Assembly: GCA_900549375.1 (NCBI GenBank)
Contig: URNY01000109.1
Coordinates: forward strand, 1-9,431
Direction of reading: 5' to 3'
DNA from: an uncultured Bacteroidales bacterium
GTDB lineage: Bacteria > Bacteroidota > Bacteroidia > Bacteroidales > Muribaculaceae
Length of the DNA: 9,431 nt
In this document: one piece after another, positions 1-6,809 of the stretch
Layout of the letters: every line of letters starts with the position of its first letter
How positions within the stretch are numbered: the stretch's first letter is position 1
The notes under the pieces: model-generated
What the model saw: only the letters and a program-made list of their open reading frames with translations
Databases searched by the model: none
What the model was told of the DNA's origin: nothing
Made by a program: the position numbers and the translations under genes

Positions 1-687
1 GAGGGTGTGGCATATCCCAAGCCGCTCGTGCCGCTCTGCGGCGAGCCGATGATCGGCCGTCTGATTAGAATATTCCGCGAGAACGGAGCGCAACGGATCT
101 CCCTGATCGTAAACGAACAGATGACGGAGGTGCGTGAATTTGCTGAGCGTCTGAAACGAGAACTCCCCATAGAGATGGATATCACGGTTAAGACCACCCC
201 CTCGTCGATGCACAGCTTCTATGAAGTCGGCAAACGACTGCACGGTCATGGCCGGTTTATAGTGACCACTGTCGACACCATCTTCCGCGAACCCGACTTC
301 GCGAAGTATGTCAAGGCGTATGCCGACGCGCCTGAGGATGTGGACGGCATGATGGCCGTGACTACATTCGTCGACGATGAGAAACCGCTTTATGTGGCGA
401 CTTCGCCGGAAATGAGAATAGTTAGATTCCTTGACGGACCGGTAGGAGAGTTCGCAAGAAACGCGGGGATTAAACAATATGTTTCCGGGGGTATCTATGG
501 TCTCGGCGACAAGGCGGTGGATCTTCTCGACAGTTGCCTGCGCGACGGAGTGAGCCGCATGCGCAACTACCAGCGGGCGCTCGTGGCCGCCGGACTGCGC
601 CTGAAAGCCTTCGATATGGGGAAGATCATCGATGTGGACCATGCCGGCGATATCCGCAAGGCAGAGGAGTTTATTCGCCAGGCCTGA
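1..687 (+). CDS. Nucleotidyltransferase, candidate CTP:inositol-1-phosphate cytidylyltransferase (5' partial)
   Basis: Sugar-phosphate-type nucleotidyltransferase of the MobA/NTP_transferase fold. The reading frame is open to the left edge (E-G-V-A-Y-P-K-P-L-V-P...). In this family the PKPLVP motif follows an N-terminal AAGxGSRL loop, so about 20 residues and the true start lie outside the window; the GTG at 7 is internal. Visible metal-binding signatures are TTVDTIF (Asp near visible residue 92) and the C-terminal IIDVDHAGDIRKAEEF (Asp near 211 and 213). These are as in enzymes that make NDP-sugars or CDP-inositol. The gene heads a run with an ATP-grasp gene, a CDP-alcohol phosphatidyltransferase, a HAD hydrolase and inositol-phosphate synthase. 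In hyperthermophiles the cytidylyltransferase and the CDP-alcohol transferase of inositol metabolism are one fused protein. CDP-inositol formation is therefore the favoured role, but substrate is inferred from context only. The stop is 49 bp before the next start. Confidence 0.85.
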   Translation, partial: EGVAYPKPLVPLCGEPMIGRLIRIFRENGAQRISLIVNEQMTEVREFAERLKRELPIEMDITVKTTPSSMHSFYEVGKRLHGHGRFIVTTVDTIFREPDFAKYVKAYADAPEDVDGMMAVTTFVDDEKPLYVATSPEMRIVRFLDGPVGEFARNAGIKQYVSGGIYGLGDKAVDLLDSCLRDGVSRMRNYQRALVAAGLRLKAFDMGKIIDVDHAGDIRKAEEFIRQA

Positions 688-736
688 CGGGCTTATAATC
701 CGGCTGTATAATCTGAAAGAAATTAGACTAACCGAG

Positions 737-1606
737 ATGGCAGACATCAAGATAGCGGGAGTGATGCGCGCTGGCGCTTATTCCCCGAATCACATAGGAA
801 ATGACGCGGCGATTTTCAACGCCGTGGCCGAACAGCTCAGGAAGAGGGGCTGCGAGGTGAGAATATATAACGAGGAGCAATTCCGGAACGAGACCATCGG
901 CGAGGATATCATTCTCAACATGTGCCGCGAGCGGGAATCGATAGCCAAGCTTGTGCGTCTTGAGGACGAAGGACGGCTCGTGATCAATTCCGGCTATGGA
1001 ATCGAGAACTGCACACGCGAGCGAATGACGCGTATCCTCTTAGGCAACGGTATCCCTTATCCGGAGAGCCTGATAGTGAATACCAACGAGGATGTACGCG
1101 GCGAGCTGGAGAGCCATGGCTTCACTAACGTGTGGATAAAGCGAGGCGATTTCCACGCCATGCACAAGGAGGACGTGAGCTATTGCCGCCATCCTCAGGA
1201 GGCGCAGGAGGTGCTTCATGAATATTTCTACCGCGGCATCAAGCGGGCGGTGATCAACCGCCATCTTGTAGGCGATCTGATAAAATTCTATGGCGTAAGC
1301 GGTCAGGACTGGTTCTATTGGTTCTATCCCTTCGACGAAGGACACAGCAAATATGGCTATGAGGCCATCAACGGCAAATCCCACGGTCTGCAGTTCGATC
1401 TTGAAAGTCTCAAGGCTATGTGTCAGCGAGCATCGGACATCATGGACGTGAAAATATATGGCGGCGACTGTATCGTGGATCCCGACGGAACGGTGCGCAT
1501 AATCGACTTCAACGACTGGCCGAGCTTCGCCCCCTGCCGCGCCGAAGCAGCTCCGCATATCGCCAAGTGTGTGCTCCAGTCGATTCGGGAATGGAAAAAG
1601 AAATGA
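737..1606 (+). CDS. ATP-grasp domain protein of the inositol-lipid cluster
   Basis: A 289-residue soluble protein starting MADIKIAG. I chose the ATG at 737 because it follows the upstream stop by 49 bp and opens a clean alpha/beta start; the frame is open further up but overlaps the previous gene. The C-terminal half looks like an ATP-grasp fold: a lysine strand VWIKRGDFHAMHKEDV (K135), a NRHLVGDLIKFYGV strand (174-187), and a metal-binding end, DCIVDPDG then IIDFNDWPSF (D244, D257, N259). This Asp-x-Asn ending is shared by ATP-grasp ligases and by inositol polyphosphate kinases of the ITPK type. The N-terminal half (NMCRERES, NSGYGIENCTRERMTR) may bind the substrate. It could be a carboxylate-amine ligase or an inositol-phosphate kinase; sequence alone does not decide. 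Its stop overlaps the transferase start (ATGA), which implies translational coupling and joint function. Confidence 0.8.
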   Translation: MADIKIAGVMRAGAYSPNHIGNDAAIFNAVAEQLRKRGCEVRIYNEEQFRNETIGEDIILNMCRERESIAKLVRLEDEGRLVINSGYGIENCTRERMTRILLGNGIPYPESLIVNTNEDVRGELESHGFTNVWIKRGDFHAMHKEDVSYCRHPQEAQEVLHEYFYRGIKRAVINRHLVGDLIKFYGVSGQDWFYWFYPFDEGHSKYGYEAINGKSHGLQFDLESLKAMCQRASDIMDVKIYGGDCIVDPDGTVRIIDFNDWPSFAPCRAEAAPHIAKCVLQSIREWKKK

Positions 1607-2580
1607 TTATGGAAGAGAAGGTAAAAAAATCTGCAGTAGAGAAGGAGGCCAAGAAAGAATCGGGCTTCAAGTCATCGTTAAAGTCGATGGATACCGAAGA
1701 GACTTTCGACCTTATCTTTTACCGCCCCATAGGCTATATGTGGGCATTGCTGGCTAAGAAGTTGGGAGTGACGCCCAACGCCATAACAATTGCCTCCATA
1801 TTCTTGGGCATAGGTGCGGGAGTATGCTTCTATTCCAATGATATATGGGTTAACCTCGCGGGTGTGTTGCTGCTGGTATGGGCCGATTCGTTCGACAGTG
1901 CCGACGGGCAGCTTGCCCGCATGACCAAACAGTATTCGCGCATCGGGCGCATCCTCGACGGCGTGAGCGGCGACATCTGGTTTGCGGCAATTTATATCGC
2001 CATCTGTCTGCGTGAGAATGTGACTTCCACATTCTTTATGGACCATCACTGGGTGATATGGGTGGTTGCCGTCGTTACCGGTCTCTGCCATGCCGTGCAG
2101 GCCGCCATGGGGGATTATTACCGTCAGTTCCATCTCTATTTCCTGAAAGGGGAGGAGGGTAGCGAGCTCGACAGCGCAGCGCAGCTATGGCAGAAGTATC
2201 ATGCGCTCAGCTGGAAGCATGACTTCTGGAAGAAACTCACCTTGATGTTCTATACCAATTACACAGTGGGCCAGGAGAAGCGGACTCCGCAGATGCAGAA
2301 ACTCCGCGCGGCTTTGCGCGAACGTTACGGCAACACGGTGCCTCAATCCTTCCGCGATGCATTCCGCGCCAAGAGCAAGCCTCTGATGAAGTATACGAAT
2401 ATCCTTTCGTTCAACACCCGCACGTTCGCGCTTTTCGCCGCCATCCTCATCTTCAGGATGCCCTGGCTCTATTTCGCATTCGAACTCACGGTGCTCAACG
2501 GCGTTCTAATATATATGATGTGGAGGCATGAGCGGATCTGCCGCTCATTCCTCGGCAATCTTTCAAAATACGACAAATAA
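1603..2580 (+). CDS. CDP-alcohol phosphatidyltransferase family membrane protein (likely phosphoinositol transferase)
   Basis: An integral membrane enzyme that moves a phospho-alcohol from a CDP carrier to an acceptor hydroxyl. The family motif is clear at residues 98-124: D98-SA-D101-G102-QL-A105-R106, eight residues, G115, RIL, D119. The usual fourth Asp would fall at 123, but a glycine is there and Asp is at 124. A basic N-terminus (about 30 residues) precedes roughly six hydrophobic segments (near 45-75, 83-97, 124-137, one in the middle, two at the C-terminus). Between them is a soluble stretch with LRAALRERYG. The start was placed at 1603 because ATGA overlaps the previous stop; 1591 and 1609 are in-frame alternatives. 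With a nucleotidyltransferase and inositol-phosphate synthase nearby, CDP-inositol plus diacylglycerol or ceramide is the likely reaction. CDP-diacylglycerol plus inositol phosphate is the other possibility. Confidence 0.88.
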   Translation: MIMEEKVKKSAVEKEAKKESGFKSSLKSMDTEETFDLIFYRPIGYMWALLAKKLGVTPNAITIASIFLGIGAGVCFYSNDIWVNLAGVLLLVWADSFDSADGQLARMTKQYSRIGRILDGVSGDIWFAAIYIAICLRENVTSTFFMDHHWVIWVVAVVTGLCHAVQAAMGDYYRQFHLYFLKGEEGSELDSAAQLWQKYHALSWKHDFWKKLTLMFYTNYTVGQEKRTPQMQKLRAALRERYGNTVPQSFRDAFRAKSKPLMKYTNILSFNTRTFALFAAILIFRMPWLYFAFELTVLNGVLIYMMWRHERICRSFLGNLSKYDK

Positions 2581-3305
2581 TGGACACGAAAGGCATCAAA
2601 GGTTTTATATTCGACTACGGCGGCACTCTCGACACCGGGGGCGACCATTGGAGCGAAGTGATATGGCGCGCTTACAACGAGGCCGGAGTGAAGGTTGACA
2701 AGGCTGAATTCCGCGAAGCTTATGTGGAGGCGGAGCGCGAACTGGCACGCACGCGCCATATCCTGCCTGAGCATGATTTCAGCGATCTTCTGCTCATCAA
2801 GATGCGCCTTGAGCTGCAATGGCTCTCGGAGCATGGCTTCTTTCCTCCGGCAGATGTCGAGGAAAAGGCAAAACTCATAGCCGATATCTGCTATCGCTCG
2901 GCAAAGGCGAAGGTGGCGGAGGCCGTGCCTGTGCTCGAAGCGTTGAGCCGCCGCTATAAGCTTGTGCTCGTTTCCAATTTCTACGGTAATATCTCGACGG
3001 TGCTCAAGGATTTCGGTATCGACCGCTATTTCCCGAAGATTGTGGAGAGTGCCGTTGTCGGAGTGCGCAAGCCTGATCCCGAGATATTCCGTATCGGAGT
3101 GCGCGAGCTCGGCCTGAAGCCCGAGGAGGTGGTTGTGGTAGGCGACAGCTATACCAAGGATATCGAGCCGGCGCTTAAAGTTGGGTGCCGGGCTATCTGG
3201 ATAAAGGGGAAAGGATGGACGGATGCCGAGGATGCACGCCAATATCCGGATACAATTACGAAAATAGGTGAAATTTTGTCGATGTTCGGAATTGAGCCTA
3301 ATTAA
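2580..3305 (+). CDS. HAD-superfamily hydrolase (candidate phosphatase of the inositol cluster)
   Basis: A 241-residue haloacid-dehalogenase-like protein with a helical cap of subfamily I type between motifs I and II. Motif I is IFDYGGTLD (nucleophile D12). Motif II is LVLVSN (S132). The motif III lysine is K164 in GVRKPDPEIF. Motif IV is VVGDSYTKD (D189, D194). Position 14, two after the nucleophile, is glycine where phosphatases normally have the acid/base aspartate, so the chemistry may be slow or unusual. Some HAD phosphatases with a DxG motif are known, so activity is not excluded. The start codon shares one base with the preceding stop (TAATG), implying coupled translation with the transferase. 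A step such as removing phosphate from an inositol-phosphate or phosphatidylinositol-phosphate intermediate fits, but it is inferred. A strong hairpin terminator follows. Confidence 0.85.
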   Translation: MDTKGIKGFIFDYGGTLDTGGDHWSEVIWRAYNEAGVKVDKAEFREAYVEAERELARTRHILPEHDFSDLLLIKMRLELQWLSEHGFFPPADVEEKAKLIADICYRSAKAKVAEAVPVLEALSRRYKLVLVSNFYGNISTVLKDFGIDRYFPKIVESAVVGVRKPDPEIFRIGVRELGLKPEEVVVVGDSYTKDIEPALKVGCRAIWIKGKGWTDAEDARQYPDTITKIGEILSMFGIEPN

Positions 3306-3358
3306 CAGAAATTAACGAAAGCTATCGATAAAGCTAAAGAATTAACATAAATTGGCTA

Positions 3359-3406
3359 AAAGGGGGTCTTCTTAAGAATGTTTAAGAATTGACCCCCTTT
3401 CTTTTT
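3359..3406 (+). terminator. Rho-independent terminator after the HAD gene
   Basis: AAAGGGGGTC at 3359-3368 pairs perfectly with GACCCCCTTT at 3391-3400. Inside it a second stem forms, TTCTTAA (3369-3375) with TTAAGAA (3382-3388). A T-rich run, TTTCTTTTT, covers 3398-3406. It ends the four-gene unit before the inositol-phosphate synthase gene, unless it is read through in part. The 53 bases from the HAD stop to the hairpin are AT-rich, with no gene. Confidence 0.85.
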
Positions 3407-3417
3407 GTTAAAAACAG

Positions 3418-3448
3418 TTTGCAGTCTGCGAAAGAGGTAATAATTTTA
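3418..3448 (+). promoter_or_regulatory. Bacteroidetes-type promoter for the inositol-phosphate synthase gene
   Basis: TTTG at 3418-3421, 19 bases, then TAATTTTA at 3441-3448. The Bacteroidetes consensus is TTTG-N19..21-TAnnTTTG, so only the last base of the -7 element differs. It lies just after the terminator and gives a predicted leader of about 65-70 bases, A-rich next to the start codon. Confidence 0.6.
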
Positions 3449-3523
3449 CGCCCGAATTTCAATCGTTTTATCTCTCCGCAGAAAAGAAAGCAAAAAGAAA
3501 CAAATAGCAAAAAGAAAAGAATT

Positions 3524-4852
3524 ATGGCAACTAAAAAAGCAGAAGCGCCCAAAGGGAAACTGGGCGTGATGGTAGTCGGCCTCGGAGCCGTCAGTTCGAC
3601 ATTCATGACAGGAGTGCTCATGGCCCGCAAGGGGCTGGCCCATCCTATCGGTTCGATGACGCAGTATGACAAGATGCGTGTAGGCAAAGGCGCCGACAAG
3701 AAATATCTCCACTATAAGGACATCGTTCCTCTGGCAGACCTGAACGATATCGTGTTCGGCGCATGGGATGTTTATCCTGCCAACGCATACGAATCGGCAA
3801 TCAATGCAGAGGTTCTCAAAGAGAAGGATATCAATCCTGTGAAGGATGAGCTTGAGGCCATCAAACCGCTGAAGGCTGCATTCGATCATAACTATGCCAA
3901 GCGTCTTGACGGCGACAACGTTAAGCAGTGCCGCGATCGCTGGGATATGACCGAGCAGATCCGCGAGGATATCCGCAATTTCAAGAAAGAGACGGGTGTT
4001 GACCGCGTGGTAGTGCTATGGGCCGCTTCGACCGAAGTTTATGTGCCGGTTGACGAGGAGGTTCATGGCTCGCTCGCCGCTCTCGAGAAAGCCATGAAGG
4101 CCGACGACCGCGAGCGCATCGCTCCGTCGATGTGCTATGCATACGCCGCACTTTCCGAAGGATGCCCCTTCATCATGGGCGCACCGAACACCACAGTCGA
4201 TATTCCCGCAATGTGGGAGCTGGCAGAGAAGACGAAGATGCCTATCGCCGGCAAGGACTTCAAGACCGGTCAGACGCTCGTGAAATCCGGTTTCGCGCCC
4301 ATCATCGGCACCCGTTGCCTCGGCCTGCACGGCTGGTTCTCTACCAACATCCTCGGCAACCGCGACGGTCTCGTGCTTGACGAGCCCGCCAACTTCCGCA
4401 CCAAAGAGGTTTCGAAGCTCTCCACTCTTGAAAGCATCCTCGTTCCCGAGAATCAGCCCGACCTTTACGGTCACGGCAACGATGAGGACACCCAGTATTA
4501 TCACAAAGTACGCATAAACTATTATCCTCCGCGCAACGATAATAAGGAAGGCTGGGACAACATCGACATCTTCGGCTGGATGGGCTATCCGATGCAGATC
4601 AAGATCAACTTCCTCTGCCGCGACTCGATTCTCGCCGCGCCGCTCTGCCTCGACCTCGTGCTGCTCAGCGACCTTGCCGCCCGTTCGGGCCGTTACGGCA
4701 TCCAGCGCTTCCTGAGCTTCTTCCTCAAGAGCCCGATGCACGATTACACCAAGGGCGAAGTGCCCGTGAACCATCTCTTCCAGCAGTACACGATGCTGAA
4801 GAATGCCATCCGAGAGATGGGCGGCTATGAAGCCGACGAAGAGATCGACTGA
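3524..4852 (+). CDS. ino1: myo-Inositol-1-phosphate synthase
   Basis: An NAD-dependent enzyme that isomerises glucose-6-phosphate to myo-inositol phosphate, the entry step to inositol lipids. The protein has 442 residues, close to the roughly 430-residue Bacteroides form and shorter than eukaryotic synthases. The NAD-binding loop is GVMVVGLGAVSSTF (residues 14-27). Family blocks include FIMGAPNTTVDIPAM (216-230), IAGKDFKTGQTLVK (241-254) with the active-site lysines, GLHGWFSTNILGNRDG (267-282), and GWMGYPMQIKINFLCRDSILAAPL (351-374, helix plus catalytic region). The ATG at 3524 was chosen because it follows an A-rich leader (AAAAGAAAAGAATT) and starts just before the Rossmann strand; the frame extends upstream to 3389 but only through the promoter and leader. 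The product supplies the neighbouring nucleotidyltransferase and CDP-alcohol transferase. It has its own promoter, so it may be expressed apart from them. Confidence 0.96.
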   Translation: MATKKAEAPKGKLGVMVVGLGAVSSTFMTGVLMARKGLAHPIGSMTQYDKMRVGKGADKKYLHYKDIVPLADLNDIVFGAWDVYPANAYESAINAEVLKEKDINPVKDELEAIKPLKAAFDHNYAKRLDGDNVKQCRDRWDMTEQIREDIRNFKKETGVDRVVVLWAASTEVYVPVDEEVHGSLAALEKAMKADDRERIAPSMCYAYAALSEGCPFIMGAPNTTVDIPAMWELAEKTKMPIAGKDFKTGQTLVKSGFAPIIGTRCLGLHGWFSTNILGNRDGLVLDEPANFRTKEVSKLSTLESILVPENQPDLYGHGNDEDTQYYHKVRINYYPPRNDNKEGWDNIDIFGWMGYPMQIKINFLCRDSILAAPLCLDLVLLSDLAARSGRYGIQRFLSFFLKSPMHDYTKGEVPVNHLFQQYTMLKNAIREMGGYEADEEID

Positions 4853-4882
4853 TCCCTGTCACGCCATTGATAAAAATAACAG

Positions 4883-4914
4883 AACCCGCCATCCGGAATC
4901 CGGAGGCGGGTTTT
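4883..4914. terminator. Hairpin terminator shared by convergent genes
   Basis: AACCCGCC (4883-4890) pairs with GGCGGGTT (4905-4912), and an inner TCCGG/CCGGA stem (4892-4896 with 4900-4904) closes over a 3-base loop with one bulged A. TTTT follows on the + strand, and a T-rich stretch also follows on the - strand. It sits between the stops of the + strand synthase and the - strand lipoprotein, so it probably serves both. Confidence 0.85.
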
Positions 4915-4952
4915 GTTATGTCAACCCGGAGGGTTGAGAGAGTCGGTGGGAA

Positions 4953-5897
4953 TTACTTGCCGGCTTTGCGGAAGAAAGAGCTGCGGAGCGAGAGGGGTTT
5001 AACTGCGCCCTCGAAAGCTGCGCGGGTTTTGGTGTAGCCATAAACGTAGCTATAGCCGTCGCCCTGCTCTTCGGCGATAGAGCCGTTCTCGTTGAGCTGG
5101 TAGCTGTAGGTTGTGGTGTGGGTATATGCGTCCTTGCCATCCTCTGTCTCTTTGACAGAAGCGGGGAGTTTTGCCGTGCCCTTGCCGAAGAGGCCTGCCA
5201 TTGCGAGCACTTCCTCAGCATCTTCCATACCGATGTTGGTGATTGCCATGGTGTTCTGGAGGAACTTGTTGGCGGTGGTGCCGTAGGTTACCTCGTAGGT
5301 CTCTTTCCACTTATCGGTTTCGCCATCCTCAACCTCGGTAGAGTTCTCCACTGCGGAAATCATGTTGCCGTCTTTCCACGTATAATTGAGTGAATAGTCC
5401 TGCTTGGAAGTGGAGGTTTCACCTTCGGTGAGGTCTTTGTATGTCTCGTTGGTAGAGGAAGAGATGGCGGTGAGGTTGCCGTTGCCGTCGTAAGCGAAAT
5501 TGATCACGCCGTTGCCGACATACTGATAGCGGTCGGAACCCTCTTTCTCCTCATAGTTCCAGGAAGCGGAAAGCTGGGCGATATAACCTTTTTCGCAGAA
5601 TTTTACGTTGTAGACGGAAGTCTCGCCGTCATAGTCGGTCTCGGTGATCGTGCCTTTGTCGTAATCGATCTTGAGCGACTGGCTGGCGGAGGAAGAACCG
5701 GAGGTTACAGTGCTCAGACGTCCTTTGGAATCGTAGCTGAAAGTATAGCCGTTGATGGAAGTGAGGCGTGAGCCGTCAACCTCGGGAGCGGGAGCAGCGT
5801 CACCCCCGTTGGGGCCGTCATCGTCGCTACATGAAACAAGGGGCATAGCCAGAACGGCTGCCAATGTGAAAAACTTAAAAACTTTCAAAGTCTTCAT
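4953..5897 (-). CDS. Surface lipoprotein with YD-like beta repeats (DUF4595-like)
   Basis: A 314-residue secreted lipoprotein. The N-terminus is a signal peptide (MKTLKVFKFFTLAAVLAMPLVSC) with lipobox LVSC and acylated Cys23. The mature end reads C-SDDDGPN, which matches the Ser/Asp-rich export signal that sends Bacteroides lipoproteins to the outer face of the outer membrane. The rest is a chain of short beta-hairpin units of the kind SYDSKGRLSTVTS, FAYDGNGNLTAISS and LNYTWKDGNMISAVEN, as in the DUF4595/YD-repeat-like proteins common in gut Bacteroidetes. Their ligand is unknown. It has its own promoter region to the right and converges on the inositol synthase gene, so no shared pathway with it is indicated. 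No catalytic motif is visible. The family name is from memory of the repeat pattern. Confidence 0.85.
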   Translation of the reverse strand: MKTLKVFKFFTLAAVLAMPLVSCSDDDGPNGGDAAPAPEVDGSRLTSINGYTFSYDSKGRLSTVTSGSSSASQSLKIDYDKGTITETDYDGETSVYNVKFCEKGYIAQLSASWNYEEKEGSDRYQYVGNGVINFAYDGNGNLTAISSSTNETYKDLTEGETSTSKQDYSLNYTWKDGNMISAVENSTEVEDGETDKWKETYEVTYGTTANKFLQNTMAITNIGMEDAEEVLAMAGLFGKGTAKLPASVKETEDGKDAYTHTTTYSYQLNENGSIAEEQGDGYSYVYGYTKTRAAFEGAVKPLSLRSSFFRKAGK

Positions 5898-6009
5898 TTA
5901 AATTAAAAATTTAGGTGAAAATTAAATAGTGAAAATCTATTGTCGGTGTAATTGAATTGCAAGTGTTGTTTGTTGCAAGTTACGTCTGTGACCTTTTACA
6001 AAACGGATG

Positions 6010-6017
6010 CAAAATTA
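6010..6017 (-). promoter_or_regulatory. Possible -7 element for the lipoprotein gene
   Basis: On the - strand this reads TAATTTTG, a full match to TAnnTTTG, 112 bases before the lipoprotein start. I see no good TTTG at the expected distance, so the call is weak. The 208-base gap between the lipoprotein and trmD holds no gene. It also carries a direct repeat TTGCAAGT at 5957-5964 and 5973-5980. Confidence 0.35.
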
Positions 6018-6093
6018 ATGAATTGTGCACTAACGCGAACTTCAACCGAGTTAAAATTTGTTAAGAACAATCGTGGCGAGTCCGAATTCTTAG

Positions 6094-6101
6094 TAAATTT
6101 G
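6094..6101 (+). promoter_or_regulatory. Possible -7 element immediately before trmD
   Basis: TAAATTTG matches the Bacteroidetes -7 consensus and ends only four bases before the trmD ATG. A transcript from it would be leaderless or nearly so. No TTTG is present 19-21 bases upstream, so it may be a chance match in AT-rich DNA. Confidence 0.35.
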
Positions 6102-6105
6102 CGAC

Positions 6106-6780
6106 ATGAGAATAGATTTACTGACGGTGATGCCGGAGATGCTGGAGCCGTTTTTCAACTGCTCGATTTTAAAACGGGCACAGGATAAAGGACTGGTGGA
6201 GATTGCTGTGCATAATTTACGCGACTATACCAGCAGCCGCCACCGCAAGGTTGACGACTATCCCTTCGGCGGTGAGGCCGGGATGGTGATGCAGATCCAG
6301 CCTATCGACGCCTGTATCTCCAAACTCAAAGAGGAGCGCGATTATGATGAGGTGATTTTTACATCGCCCGACGGTGAACGTTTCGACCAACCCATGGCCA
6401 ACTCCCTCTCCCTTCTTCAGAATGTGATAATTCTATGCGGCCATTACAAGGGAATAGACTGGCGGGTGAGGGAGCATCTTATTACTAAGGAGATTTCGAT
6501 AGGCGACTACGTCCTCACGGGCGGGGAATTGCCTGCCGCAGTGATAGCCGATGCCATGGTGCGACTCATCCCCGGCGTGATCGGAGACGAACAGTCCGCG
6601 CTTTCCGATTCCTTTCAGGACGGACTCCTTGCGCCGCCCGTATATTCGCGTCCGGCGGAATACAAAGGATGGCGTGTTCCCGACATACTCCTCTCCGGCC
6701 ATGAGGCAAAAATAGCCGAATGGCGTTATGAGCAGGCGCTCGAGCGAACAAAAAGACTGCGTCCCGATTTGCTCAAATGA
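6106..6780 (+). CDS. trmD: tRNA (guanine-N1)-methyltransferase
   Basis: Methylates G37 beside the anticodon in tRNAs with G36-G37, using S-adenosylmethionine, and so prevents +1 frameshifting. The 224-residue protein is slightly short compared with the Escherichia coli enzyme but has all blocks. They are MRIDLLTVMPEM at the start, HRKVDDYPFGGEAGMV (46-61), CGHYKGIDWRV (111-121), the trefoil-knot segment SIGDYVLTGGELPA (131-144), and RLIPGVIGDEQSALSDSFQDGLL (153-175). That last block carries R153 and D168, the equivalents of the catalytic Arg154 and Asp169. The start is the family's usual one. It stands alone here, without the rpsP-rimM-rplS neighbours of Proteobacteria. The last bases of the gene contain the -33 element of the following tRNA gene. 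The neighbouring tRNA-Thr has A37, so it is not itself a substrate. Confidence 0.97.
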   Translation: MRIDLLTVMPEMLEPFFNCSILKRAQDKGLVEIAVHNLRDYTSSRHRKVDDYPFGGEAGMVMQIQPIDACISKLKEERDYDEVIFTSPDGERFDQPMANSLSLLQNVIILCGHYKGIDWRVREHLITKEISIGDYVLTGGELPAAVIADAMVRLIPGVIGDEQSALSDSFQDGLLAPPVYSRPAEYKGWRVPDILLSGHEAKIAEWRYEQALERTKRLRPDLLK

Positions 6781-6799
6781 AAAAAATGTATTAACTTTG
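6768..6799 (+). promoter_or_regulatory. Promoter of the tRNA-Thr gene, starting inside trmD
   Basis: TTTG at 6768-6771 (inside the last codons of trmD), exactly 20 bases, then TAACTTTG at 6792-6799. This is a complete match to the Bacteroidetes housekeeping consensus. Transcription would begin a few bases before the tRNA 5' end at 6810, so 5' processing is short. Confidence 0.75.
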
Positions 6800-6809
6800 C
6801 GCCATATCA

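Noticed and set aside
688..736. Two TATAAT boxes between the nucleotidyltransferase and the ATP-grasp gene
   Set aside because: TATAAT is the Proteobacterial -10; Bacteroidetes use TAnnTTTG, and no TTTG partner is present. The gap is more likely internal to the operon.
2469..3242. Open frame (257 codons) on the - strand across the HAD gene
   Set aside because: Shadow of the HAD gene, which has all its motifs; the - strand product is low-complexity in pattern and unlike any family I know.
3300..3346. AATTAAC three times at 3300, 3310 and 3340
   Set aside because: Spacing of 10 and 30 looks phased, but the motif is short and the region is AT-rich; three copies could be chance.
4016..4774. Long open frame (252 codons) on the - strand inside inositol-phosphate synthase
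   Set aside because: Mirror of a GC-rich, strongly conserved gene on the + strand; no motifs of its own and no promoter or leader.
5952..6188. 78-codon + strand frame overlapping the start of trmD
   Set aside because: Overlaps trmD in another frame, covers the promoter region and shows no protein-like pattern.
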